A program made the translations under genes and the position numbers. Source: Bacteroidales bacterium (GTDB lineage Bacteria; Bacteroidota; Bacteroidia; Bacteroidales; P3). Taken from it: a stretch of 17,970 bases of DNA. Where the stretch lies: NCBI GenBank assembly GCA_900771365.1, contig CAAGNU010000278.1, positions 1 through 17,970 on the forward strand, given 5' to 3'. Shown one piece after another: positions 1 to 7,031 of the stretch; position 1 is the stretch's first letter, and every line of letters starts with the position of its first letter. The notes under the pieces were generated by a model. The model saw only the letters and a program-made list of their open reading frames with translations. It made no database searches and had not been told where the DNA came from.

Positions 1-640
1 TGTTTTGGGGCTGCACGATGGCAAGCCTGTTAGATAATACCTTGTCATAGATGTCACGCGCCTGGGCCCCGGCCCCCACTTCCAGCCCGTCAACATCATA
101 TATGCCGTCGGCGAGACCGAGGGAGACGGCCTCCTCGGCGGAGAACCAGTGGTCCTCCCCATCGAAGTACCTGGTCTTCACCTCTTCGGGGGTGATGTTC
201 ATCTTGCCGGCTATGATGGTGCCTATGGTGTCCTCAAGCGCCTCGATCTCGGAAATCATGCGGGTAAGGTCCTGCTTGTTGCCGAACACCCCTCCGGACA
301 CGGAGTGAATCATCAGACGCGAGTAGCGGCTCATGTAATGCGGGCGTCCGCACATCGCCATGATGCCCGCGATGCTTGCGGCTATGCCGTCGGTGTATAT
401 GCTGATGTTGCACTTGCTGTTCCGGAGTGCGTTGAAGATGGCGATGCCGGCATACACCTCACCGCCCTGGGAGTTGATGCGCACGCGCACATTGTCACAC
501 ATCTGCTCGAGCATGGCCAGATCCCTGACCACCGTCTTCGAACACACAAAATTCTCATTTCCGTTGGAGTTCTCCACCACCTCCCCGTAGAGCAGGAGGT
601 CGGCGTCACGTCCGTTGATTATTGCATCGTTGGGTTGCAT
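1..640 (-). CDS. ClpP-type phage head maturation protease (partial)
   Basis: Open minus-strand frame from ATG at 640 to the left edge (213 codons seen, no stop), so the C-terminus is outside the window. The translation resembles S14/ClpP-like phage prohead proteases. A strand with INSQGG lies at residues 56-60. The nucleophile motif GIAAS puts the catalytic Ser at residue 89, and LMIHS puts the catalytic His at residue 112. The third residue of the triad (usually Asp) was not assigned. In Mu-like phages such proteases process scaffold and capsid precursors, so the major head protein probably lies just to the left. It diverges from the terminase operon across a 144-bp region. Plus-strand frames over the same bases show no recognisable domain and are antisense shadows. 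Confidence 0.9.
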   Translation of the reverse strand, partial: MQPNDAIINGRDADLLLYGEVVENSNGNENFVCSKTVVRDLAMLEQMCDNVRVRINSQGGEVYAGIAIFNALRNSKCNISIYTDGIAASIAGIMAMCGRPHYMSRYSRLMIHSVSGGVFGNKQDLTRMISEIEALEDTIGTIIAGKMNITPEEVKTRYFDGEDHWFSAEEAVSLGLADGIYDVDGLEVGAGAQARDIYDKVLSNRLAIVQPQN

Positions 641-704
641 TTGCTTCTGTTTTTTTCGCGAGTTTAGGCAGTTTCGACCGCATTGAGAAAAAAGCATCCA
701 ACCG

Positions 705-722
705 TTGGAGACTTGTCTCCAA
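705..722. promoter_or_regulatory. Perfect palindrome between divergent protease and terminase genes
   Basis: Arms TTGGAGAC and GTCTCCAA are separated by TT, a perfect 8-bp inverted repeat. It lies in the 144-bp gap (641-784) between the head protease start (640, minus) and the small terminase start (785, plus). No full TAnnTTTG promoter element is visible in the gap on either strand; the nearest plus-strand match is CAATTTTG at 761-768, without a good upstream partner. The symmetry and position suggest a dimer-binding operator for both late transcripts, for example for a late activator playing the role of Mu C or Mor. This is inference; a transcript hairpin is the alternative. Confidence 0.5.
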
Positions 723-784
723 GCGCTGGGCACTTTTTCGCTTTTGGCCTGCGGATATGTCAATTTTGCCAAAAAGTAAACACC

Positions 785-1228
785 ATGGCGCAACTTACAA
801 GCACACAGAAGAAAGACTGGGCCCGGATCCTGTACGTCAAGGAGAACCTCACCCAGAAGGAGATAGCCGACAAGGTGGGCGTCTCCCGACAGACGATAAT
901 AAGATGGATAGCCGACGGCAAGTGGGAGGAGTTCAAGACCGGTCTCACGATGACGAAGGAGGAGCAGATCAAGAACCTCTACCGGCAGGTGGCCGAGCTC
1001 AACAGAGCCATCCTCGAGCGGGAGGACGGGGCCAGGTTCGCCACCGTTCCGGAGGCCGACACAATCACCAAGCTGTCGGCGGCCATCAAGAAGATGGAGA
1101 ACGACACCGGGATAGCGGACATCGTGTCGGTGGGCATCAAGTTCCTGGGCTGGGTCCGCAAGGCCGATATAGACAAGGCCAAGGACTTCGCGGAATGGTG
1201 GGATCTCTTCATCAAAGACCAGATGTAG
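785..1228 (+). CDS. Small terminase subunit-like HTH protein
   Basis: 147 residues. The ATG at 785 (MAQLTSTQ) is preferred to upstream in-frame starts because the conserved part begins there and the upstream extension is low-complexity sequence overlapping the palindrome. Residues 22-42 (LTQKEIADKVGVSRQTIIRW) form a clear helix-turn-helix, followed by a helical, charged, coiled-coil-like region and an aromatic C-terminus (FAEWWDLFIKDQM). Position directly before the large terminase (1-base gap) and the N-terminal HTH match small terminase subunits and Mu gp27-like proteins, which recognise phage DNA and start packaging. First gene of the plus-strand head operon. The role is inferred mostly from architecture and position. 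Confidence 0.8.
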   Translation: MAQLTSTQKKDWARILYVKENLTQKEIADKVGVSRQTIIRWIADGKWEEFKTGLTMTKEEQIKNLYRQVAELNRAILEREDGARFATVPEADTITKLSAAIKKMENDTGIADIVSVGIKFLGWVRKADIDKAKDFAEWWDLFIKDQM

Positions 1229-1229
1229 C

Positions 1230-2747
1230 ATGGCAAAGCTCTCAGACCTTGAAGCCCGTAGACAGTGGGCCGAATTCATTGACTCCATACGTCGGGAGAC
1301 CCCGGTGGAGAACCTGTCGCACAGCGAGATCGTCTCGAAGCGCAAGCATCTCGAGGCACATCCCCTGGAATGGATACAGTACTTCTTTCCCAAGTACGCC
1401 AAATACCCTTTCGCTGACTTTCATAAGAAGGCCATAGGCCGCATCCTCGGACATGACGAATGGTACGAGGTCCTGTCCTGGAGCCGCGAGCTGGCCAAGT
1501 CCACCGTGGTGATGTTCTGCGTGATGTACCTCACCCTCACTAGGCGCAAGCGCAACGTCATGCTCGCGTCATCCACGCAGGACGCCGCCATCAGGCTCCT
1601 TGCCCCTTACCGGGCCAACCTGGAGGCCAACGGCCGCATCAGGGAGTTCTACGGCGAGCAGGTCAACCTCGGCAACTGGACGGACAAGGAGTTCATCACC
1701 AAGGGCGGTGCCGCCTTCCGTGCCATCGGTGCCGGCAATGCGCCCCGAGGTTCCCGCAACGACGAGGTGCGTCCGGACATCCTGCTCGTCGATGACTTCG
1801 ACACCGACGAGGAGTGCCGCAACCCGGACATCATCGAAAAGAAATGGCAGTGGTACGAGCAGGCCTTCTACGCCACGCGCTCCATCAGCGAGCCCACGCT
1901 CGTCTTATGGTGCGGGAACCTCATCGCCAAGGACTGCTGCGTGCTGCGTGCGTCCAGGTATGCCAACCACCACGACATCGTGAACATCCGGGACAAGGAC
2001 GGGCACAGCACATGGCCGGAGAAGAACACCGAGGAGCACATCGATGAGACACTGTCCAAGATTTCCACAGCTTCGCAACAGAAGGAATACTACAACAATC
2101 CCGTGTCGGAAGGGGAAGTCTTCAGGGACCTCTACTGGGGCAGGATCCCGCCGCTTTCACGTTTCAAATTCCTCGTGGCCTACGGAGACCCCGCACCCGG
2201 GGAGAAGGGGAAGAAGGGTTCATCCACCAAGGGCGTATGCCTGGCCGGCCTGGCCGGTGGGAATCTCTACGTCATTAAGTGTTTCCTCGACCATGCGCTC
2301 AACGCCGATTTCATCAGGTGGTACTTCGAGCTGCAGTCCTTTGTCGGGGAGAAGACACCGGTCTTCTACTACATCGAGAACAACTCCATGCAGGATCCTT
2401 TCCTTGACCAGGTTTTCAGGCCGCTGGTGCGTGAGGAGTGCCGCAAAAGGGGCTGCATGCTATCCATCAGGGGTGACGAGCAGCGCAAGACCGACAAGGC
2501 CACACGTATAGAGGCCAACCTGGAGCCCCTGAACAGGAACGGCAAGCTCATCTTCAACCAGGACGAGATGGACAACCCCCATATGAAACGCCTGACGGAG
2601 CAGTTCACCCTCTTCACGCAGACGCTCAAGTACCCCGCCGACGGCCCCGACATGGTGGAAGGCGCCTACCGCATAATACGCAACCGCACCCGGGAGGAAG
2701 AGCCGGGACTCACTCTTCCGAGAACTAAATCCAGCAAGAAATTATGA
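1230..2747 (+). CDS. Large terminase subunit (Mu gp28-like)
   Basis: 505 residues, the usual length for the ATPase/nuclease motor that packages DNA into proheads. The Walker A region is SRELAKST at residues 85-92, which lacks the usual glycines. Walker B is ILLVDDF at 184-190 with acidic residues following. The RNase H-like nuclease shows acidic positions at YGDP (Asp320) and YIENN (Glu383), with a further conserved-looking stretch near DEMDNP towards the C-terminus. It follows the small terminase by one base and overlaps the next gene by 4 bases (ATGA), indicating a translationally coupled operon. In a Mu-like phage it would cut and package replicated phage DNA from inserted copies. Confidence 0.93.
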   Translation: MAKLSDLEARRQWAEFIDSIRRETPVENLSHSEIVSKRKHLEAHPLEWIQYFFPKYAKYPFADFHKKAIGRILGHDEWYEVLSWSRELAKSTVVMFCVMYLTLTRRKRNVMLASSTQDAAIRLLAPYRANLEANGRIREFYGEQVNLGNWTDKEFITKGGAAFRAIGAGNAPRGSRNDEVRPDILLVDDFDTDEECRNPDIIEKKWQWYEQAFYATRSISEPTLVLWCGNLIAKDCCVLRASRYANHHDIVNIRDKDGHSTWPEKNTEEHIDETLSKISTASQQKEYYNNPVSEGEVFRDLYWGRIPPLSRFKFLVAYGDPAPGEKGKKGSSTKGVCLAGLAGGNLYVIKCFLDHALNADFIRWYFELQSFVGEKTPVFYYIENNSMQDPFLDQVFRPLVREECRKRGCMLSIRGDEQRKTDKATRIEANLEPLNRNGKLIFNQDEMDNPHMKRLTEQFTLFTQTLKYPADGPDMVEGAYRIIRNRTREEEPGLTLPRTKSSKKL

Positions 2748-3169
2748 GCAATTTCATCAGACTGACCGACTACGACGCTTCCATCCACACCGAGATCCTG
2801 GACGCGCTCACGAGAAGCGACGCGAGCATCATCGAGATCTGCGAGGAGAGGGCAATCGCGGAGATGAAGTCATACCTTTCCGCGCGCTACGATGTGGACG
2901 CCCTCTTCGGCGCTACAGGCGACCAGCGCAACACTCTGGTCCTCATGATGGCCATAGACATCTCCATCTATCATATCTTCTGCATACACAACCCGCAGAA
3001 ACTATCCAAGATACGCGTCGACCGCTACGAGCGTGCCGTGGAGTGGCTCAAGGCCGTCGCCGCCTGCAAGGTGTCCGTCGACGGAGCCCCGCTGCTTCCG
3101 GAAGACACCAGGGCCAAGAACGCGCCTTCACTCATGAACAGCAACACCAAGCGAGACCAACACATATAG
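2744..3169 (+). CDS. DUF1320 family head-tail connector (Mu gp36-like)
   Basis: 141 residues. The start ATG at 2744 overlaps the terminase stop (ATGA). The N-terminus (FIRLTDYDASIH) and the helical core with EICEERAIAEMKSYLSARYD and a later MMAIDISIYHIF segment are the pattern of DUF1320/Mu gp36 proteins, structural proteins placed at the head-tail connector. Placement between terminase and portal is unusual compared with Mu, where gp36 lies after the major head gene, but is plausible for Bacteroidota relatives. The tail after residue 125 is polar and probably disordered. Confidence 0.8.
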   Translation: MSNFIRLTDYDASIHTEILDALTRSDASIIEICEERAIAEMKSYLSARYDVDALFGATGDQRNTLVLMMAIDISIYHIFCIHNPQKLSKIRVDRYERAVEWLKAVAACKVSVDGAPLLPEDTRAKNAPSLMNSNTKRDQHI

Positions 3170-3171
3170 CA

Positions 3172-4476
3172 ATGAACATCAAATCCTTTTTCAACCGCGC
3201 ATCCTCACCACAGCAGGACGCGAAGAAGATAACGACCGGCGGGCAGGTGACGCGCCCCGGCGCAACCTTAATAATACAGCAGCCCCAGCGCTTCGGCCTG
3301 GACCTCGGTGCCTACAAGCAGGCCGTTTCCAGCGCGGAGAACGTCGACTACACCCACCGCGTGCGGCTTTACGACATCTATGACAACATCCTTCTGGATC
3401 CGCACCTCGGCTCGGTCATCCAGAAGCGCAAAGCCGCCATCCTCGGCAGCCCCATAGAGTTCCGCCGCCAGGGCATTCCCGACGAGCGCATAAACGACAA
3501 CATCAAGTCCCCCTGGTTTTACCGTTTCATCGGAGATGTCATGGACGCCAAGTTCTGGGGGCTTACCATGGTGCAGTTCTATGTCAACGACAAGGGATGG
3601 CTGGACTACACCCTGGTACCGCGAAAGCACATAGATCCGCAGCTGCAGCTCATCCATCGCCGCCAGGGCGACATCACCGGCATATCCTTCAGCGAGTACC
3701 CCAACCTCCTGCTCGTCGAGGGGCCGGAGAGGCTGGGCCGGCTCGCCAGCTGCGCGCCGTATGTCATCTGGAAGAACGGCACCATGGGGGACTGGGCCGA
3801 GTTCAGCGAGATATTCGGCATGCCCATCCGTGAGTACACCTACGATGCATCCGACGAGGAGTCACGGAGGCGCACCATGGCCGATGCCGTGGCCGGCGGA
3901 TCCAACCAGGTCTACGTTCATCCGGAGGGAAGCCACCTGAACTTCGTGGAGGCCGGCAACAAGACCGGCAGCGCGGACGTCTACGACAAGCTCGTGGAAC
4001 GCTGCAATTCCGAATTGTCCAAGGCCATCCTCAGCAATACGCTTACCACCGAGGCGTCCGAGACGGGCACGCAGGCGCTCGGCACGGTGCACAAGGAAGT
4101 GGAGGAGTCGCTCACCAAGGACGACATGGTGTTCGTTCTGAACGTTCTAAACTATGACATGACCGACATCTTCCGCAATCTGGGCATCGATACAGAAGGG
4201 GGCGAGTTCTGCTTCGTCGAGCCCGAAAAATTGTCCGCAACCGAAAAGGCGGACCTCTTCAGGAAAGCGCTCGACATGGGACTGCCGATCGATGACGACT
4301 ACATGTACGAGCAGCTGGGCATTGAGAAGCCCGCCGACTACGCCTCCATCAAGAAGGAGCAGGAGGAAAGACGGGAGCGGCAGCTGGAGGACCTTCGCTC
4401 GGTGAAGTCTCCGGAGAACAGGGCGACGGGTTTTTTCGCGGGAGCCCCGTCAGGAAGCGGGGCTTTAGACTGGTAG
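3172..4476 (+). CDS. Portal protein, DUF935 family (Mu gp29-like)
   Basis: 434 residues from ATG at 3172 (MNIKSFFNRASS), 2 bases after the previous stop. An earlier in-frame start overlaps the DUF1320 gene by over 100 bases and is not preferred. The core (VRLYDIYDNILLDPHLGSV, a WGLTMVQFYV segment, PRKHIDPQ, a GDWAEFSEIFGMP segment and a long C-terminal region with EASETGTQALGTVHKEV) is typical of DUF935 portals, the dodecameric ring at the phage vertex through which DNA passes. After residue 422 the normal frame adds only 12 residues rich in Gly, Ala and Ser and stops at 4474-4476. A frameshift signal at 4431-4464 lies exactly there; ribosomes slipping back one base would make a portal-MuF fusion. 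Confidence 0.93.
   Translation: MNIKSFFNRASSPQQDAKKITTGGQVTRPGATLIIQQPQRFGLDLGAYKQAVSSAENVDYTHRVRLYDIYDNILLDPHLGSVIQKRKAAILGSPIEFRRQGIPDERINDNIKSPWFYRFIGDVMDAKFWGLTMVQFYVNDKGWLDYTLVPRKHIDPQLQLIHRRQGDITGISFSEYPNLLLVEGPERLGRLASCAPYVIWKNGTMGDWAEFSEIFGMPIREYTYDASDEESRRRTMADAVAGGSNQVYVHPEGSHLNFVEAGNKTGSADVYDKLVERCNSELSKAILSNTLTTEASETGTQALGTVHKEVEESLTKDDMVFVLNVLNYDMTDIFRNLGIDTEGGEFCFVEPEKLSATEKADLFRKALDMGLPIDDDYMYEQLGIEKPADYASIKKEQEERRERQLEDLRSVKSPENRATGFFAGAPSGSGALDW
4431..4464 (+). promoter_or_regulatory. Candidate -1 programmed ribosomal frameshift signal (portal to MuF)
   Basis: The slippery heptamer T TTT TTC is at 4431-4437, in the correct register of the portal frame (GGT TTT TTC). A 5-nt spacer (4438-4442) follows, then a perfect 7-bp stem AGCCCCG (4443-4449) with CGGGGCT (4458-4464) around an 8-nt loop; two G-U pairs can extend it. 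After a -1 slip the next codon is CGC at 4437, which is exactly the MuF frame, open to 5870. The zero frame stops at 4474-4476. The MuF frame has no ATG, GTG or TTG upstream of GTG 4686. The elements and spacing fit the classic X XXY YYZ plus stem design. Function is inferred. Confidence 0.72.
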
Positions 4477-5870
4477 TCAACGAACTCTACTACGGGCAGG
4501 ACGGCCACGTTCCGGAGGCTGTCGCGGCTACTCCGATAGACCTTTCAAAAGCCGTTCAAAAGGCGCTCAAAGACATATATGAGAAGAAGGTCAACCCTCA
4601 TACGGAGATACAGCCGGACATCTTCCGGGGGTTCGTCGACACCTTCGACATCGCAGTTGCAGAGGGGTTCAAGGGCAAGCCTTATGTGGGACAGGATTTC
4701 AGGAAGCTTATACTTCACAACAACGAGGTGTTCTCCGCCTTCAAGGTACACCGCTTGCAGAAGGACGTTGCTGCTCAGATGATTGACGGCGACGGCAATC
4801 TCAAGAGCTTCGAGCGCTTCGCCGAGGACGTCAAGGGAATCACCAGCCACCAGTGCAGGATATGGCTCCGGACGGAATACGACACCGCCATAAAGCGTGC
4901 CGCGCTGGCCGCCGACTGGCAGCGCTTCGAGGGCGAGAAGGATGTGCTGCCCAACCTCCGGTGGGTACCGTCCACGGCAGCCAATCCGGAGCCGTTCCAC
5001 GCCTCCCTGTGGGACACCGTCCGGCCTGTCGACGATCCGTTCTGGAGCCTGCATCATCCCGGAGACCACTGGGGCTGCCAGTGTTCTCTCGAAGCGACTG
5101 ACGAACCCGCGACGGCCACCCCGTCCTCACGGTACCCTTCATCCCCCGGTCTTGACAACAACCCCGGCAAGGACGGGAAGCTCTTCTCGGAGTCACACCC
5201 CTACTTCCCGGACTCCTGCCAGGACTGCCCCTACTTCGAGGGCTCCACATCAGGAACTCCTGTCAATAGAGTCAAAGATTGCAGTAACTGCCCATATCTT
5301 AAAATTCCTTCACAGGCCAAAACTGAGTTGGGGTATAGTAAAAAACTCGAAAAGAATATACTGAAAGTTGAACAGTCAATAAGAAACAATAAGAACGAAT
5401 CGGCGTATGCCTTCAACCCGAAAACCGGACATCAGGTATTTTTCGCGCAAGGTAAAGGCTCGAATGTGCGAGATTTATATGGGTTGCCATCAAATAGTGT
5501 GCTGACGCACAATCACCCTCGGTCTATTGGCAAAAAAGGATGGCAAGCCATCGGAAATTCATTCAGCCTCGAAGATATCAAGACAGCTATTGCCTACAAT
5601 GTTGCAGAAATCAGGGCGGTGACCCCGACATATACTTTTTCTCTCAAAAGGCCTCAATCGGGATGGGGTATATCGCCTGAATCATTGGAATTGAGATGGA
5701 AGCAGATTAAAAATCAATTGAGAAGGACAGCCAACACAGACTATATCAACATTGTAAAAGGCAAGGACCGCGATATCCGCATTGAACGTTGCCAAATAAC
5801 ACACTACCATAATATTATGACTGTTATTTCCCGAGAATACGGATGGACATATTCAAAGAAAAATTCTTAA
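4437..5870 (+). CDS. MuF-type head morphogenesis protein with JAMM-like C-terminal toxin-like domain
   Basis: The open frame after the frameshift site encodes 477 residues; fused to portal residues 1-422 it gives about 899. A separate start is not evident: the first ATG/GTG/TTG is GTG at 4686, which would remove about 80 residues that look like the conserved MuF N-terminus. The MuF (Mu gp30/SPP1 gp7) core shows FKVHRLQKD, GNLKSFERFAEDV, WLRTEYDTA (from 4863), DDPFW and HWGCQCS near 5065-5090. After two CxxCPY motifs (about 5216-5300) base use turns A+T-rich. The C-terminal part has HNHP (5508-5519) and SFSLED (5562-5576), matching the HxHP...SxxD core of JAMM/JAB metallohydrolases. Known MuF proteins with variable C-termini act as virion-borne polymorphic toxins. 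Toxin activity here is inferred; a capsid-processing or host-takeover peptidase is the alternative. Confidence 0.82.
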   Translation, partial: RGSPVRKRGFRLVVNELYYGQDGHVPEAVAATPIDLSKAVQKALKDIYEKKVNPHTEIQPDIFRGFVDTFDIAVAEGFKGKPYVGQDFRKLILHNNEVFSAFKVHRLQKDVAAQMIDGDGNLKSFERFAEDVKGITSHQCRIWLRTEYDTAIKRAALAADWQRFEGEKDVLPNLRWVPSTAANPEPFHASLWDTVRPVDDPFWSLHHPGDHWGCQCSLEATDEPATATPSSRYPSSPGLDNNPGKDGKLFSESHPYFPDSCQDCPYFEGSTSGTPVNRVKDCSNCPYLKIPSQAKTELGYSKKLEKNILKVEQSIRNNKNESAYAFNPKTGHQVFFAQGKGSNVRDLYGLPSNSVLTHNHPRSIGKKGWQAIGNSFSLEDIKTAIAYNVAEIRAVTPTYTFSLKRPQSGWGISPESLELRWKQIKNQLRRTANTDYINIVKGKDRDIRIERCQITHYHNIMTVISREYGWTYSKKNS

Positions 5871-5882
5871 CTTCGTGCAATC

Positions 5883-6071
5883 ATGCAAGAAATATCACCA
5901 GAAGCATTGAGATATATAGAATCTTATCTTCTAAAGCCGGAAGAATTAACTCCTCAGGAGATTGAGGAGGTGGAGGATTGGGTTGCCACTCCGCATAGAG
6001 GTTTGGACGGGCCTCTCGCTTTTAGAGATATTGAAATTATCTACGCACGGGAACAGACCATAATAAAATAA
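5883..6071 (+). CDS. Small acidic protein, candidate immunity protein for the MuF toxin domain
   Basis: 62 residues from ATG at 5883, 12 bases after the MuF stop, same strand and same A+T-rich base use as the MuF C-terminal extension, unlike the G+C-rich head genes on both sides. The protein is helical and acidic (PEELTPQEIEEVEDWV) with no signal peptide or membrane segment. I do not recognise its family. Position directly after a variable C-terminal domain, small size and acidity are what immunity proteins of polymorphic toxins look like, so it could protect the lysogen or producing cell. It could instead be an unrelated small gene acquired with the same DNA segment. Confidence 0.6.
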   Translation: MQEISPEALRYIESYLLKPEELTPQEIEEVEDWVATPHRGLDGPLAFRDIEIIYAREQTIIK

Positions 6072-6225
6072 AAAGGGCCCCGTATACACGAACCCGATAT
6101 CTAAGGACGTCACGGAGGTATCAACTACTGGAGAAAAACAATCCACAACAGTTTCTAAGGTTCAAAAGAGTAGTGTGCGTACAAGATCAGAAAATTGGCC
6201 ATTGCCGCTGAAATTAAACAATTAA
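6067..6225 (+). pseudogene. Possible coding relic without start codon
   Basis: Between the candidate immunity gene and the hairpin at 6222, one plus-strand frame is open from 6067 to TAA at 6223-6225 with no good start. It would read NPISKDVTEVSTTGEKQ, then SSVRTRSENWPLPLKLNN. It may be the displaced former C-terminus of the MuF protein, left when the JAMM-like module and its partner were inserted, as orphan ends are known in polymorphic toxin loci. It has no recognised domain and could be chance. Confidence 0.25.
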
Positions 6226-6247
6226 AGCCACAATAATGTGGCTTTAA
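6222..6247. terminator. 11-bp perfect hairpin after the MuF/immunity genes
   Basis: Arms TTAAAGCCACA and TGTGGCTTTAA are perfectly complementary around the loop ATAA. It stands in the gap after the candidate immunity gene. T-rich sequence follows on the minus side and a short TTT on the plus side. It would end or attenuate plus-strand transcripts before gpG. The 6248-6343 stretch that follows has no gene and no clear promoter. Confidence 0.6.
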
Positions 6248-6343
6248 CGAAGGATCCACAGCTTGAAGTTATCGCGCCTTTTCGGGCTCTCCTTGATGCA
6301 AATATACAAATAATCTTTAATTCCAAACACTTGAGCACCTGAA

Positions 6344-6931
6344 ATGACAGACAAGGAATTCTTCGACCGACTAAAACGCATCGGCCCCGAGTACGAGCGC
6401 CTGATCAGCCGGACGCTCCCAGTGAAGATAGGAGCCAAAGGCAAGGCCATGTTCCAGGACAACTTCCGGAAAGGAGGGTACCAGGATGGAGGCCTGCATG
6501 CATGGAAGCCTGCGCACCGGCAGTTCCTGGGCAGGGGCGCCGACTCCAAAAGGGGCCCGCTGCTCTCCAGCCGCAAGGTGCTCTACAACTCCATCGGATA
6601 CACTCCTTCGCGCGGATCCGTCACGATATTCTCGAACGTCATATATGCCGGCATCCATAACGAGGGCGGAACGGTCAACAGCCACCCGACGGTGACTCCA
6701 AAGATGAGGCGCTACGCCTGGGCCAGATATTACGAGTCCGGAGGAGGAAAGAAAGGCAGGGAGGATTCGTCGGAAGCGGAAATGTGGAAAGGACTTGCGC
6801 TCACCAAGAAGACAAGGCTGAACATAAGGGCCAACATTCCCAAGCGTCAGTTTATGGGCAGCTCGAAAGAACTCAAAGCCGCCGTCACATCCATAGTCGA
6901 GACCGAAGTCTCCAAAGTGCTCAACCTGTAA
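6344..6931 (+). CDS. Phage virion morphogenesis protein, Mu gpG/gp31-like
   Basis: 195 residues from ATG at 6344 (MTDKEFFDRLKRI). The central region (MFQDNFRKGGYQDGG, W-rich PAHRQFL, LLSSRKVLYNSIGY, VIYAGIHNEGG) and the C-terminal IPKRQFMG motif are the hallmark of the PF05069 virion morphogenesis family, which takes part in head completion and tail joining. It directly follows MuF in Mu, and does so here apart from the A+T-rich insertion. It is the last gene of the plus-strand head module and ends at a strong hairpin right after its stop. G+C-rich again, like the portal and terminase genes. Confidence 0.92.
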   Translation: MTDKEFFDRLKRIGPEYERLISRTLPVKIGAKGKAMFQDNFRKGGYQDGGLHAWKPAHRQFLGRGADSKRGPLLSSRKVLYNSIGYTPSRGSVTIFSNVIYAGIHNEGGTVNSHPTVTPKMRRYAWARYYESGGGKKGREDSSEAEMWKGLALTKKTRLNIRANIPKRQFMGSSKELKAAVTSIVETEVSKVLNL

Positions 6932-6971
6932 AAGAAATCCGCCATCCCGTTTCCGAGGTGGCGGATTTCTT
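6932..6971. terminator. Strong bidirectional terminator between convergent modules
   Basis: A perfect 13-bp inverted repeat: AAGAAATCCGCCA at 6932-6944 and TGGCGGATTTCTT at 6959-6971, loop of 14 bases. It begins one base after the gpG stop codon and faces the end of the minus-strand gene cluster (last stop at 7032). It is well placed to stop transcription from both directions. Confidence 0.85.
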
Positions 6972-7031
6972 CCAACAACTTATTCATACAGTTTCAATTA
7001 AATGTCCTTGATTCTTGCATGGCAGATATGT

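Noticed and set aside
149..1437. Plus-strand frames over the left edge and 622-1437
   Set aside because: They lie antisense to the ClpP-type protease or out of frame with the small and large terminase, and have low-complexity translations.
3043..3171. Upstream start for the portal
   Set aside because: It overlaps the DUF1320 gene by over 100 bases; the ATG at 3172 follows that gene's stop directly and begins a normal DUF935 N-terminus.
4686..5870. GTG at 4686 as the ordinary MuF start
   Set aside because: It would drop about 80 residues that look like the conserved MuF N-terminal part, there is no ribosome site before it, and the frame is open back to the frameshift signal. It stays possible as a second, shorter product.
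6280..6343. Promoter before gpG
   Set aside because: A TTG and a TAATCTTT are roughly spaced, but the TAnnTTTG element is not matched, so I do not call it.
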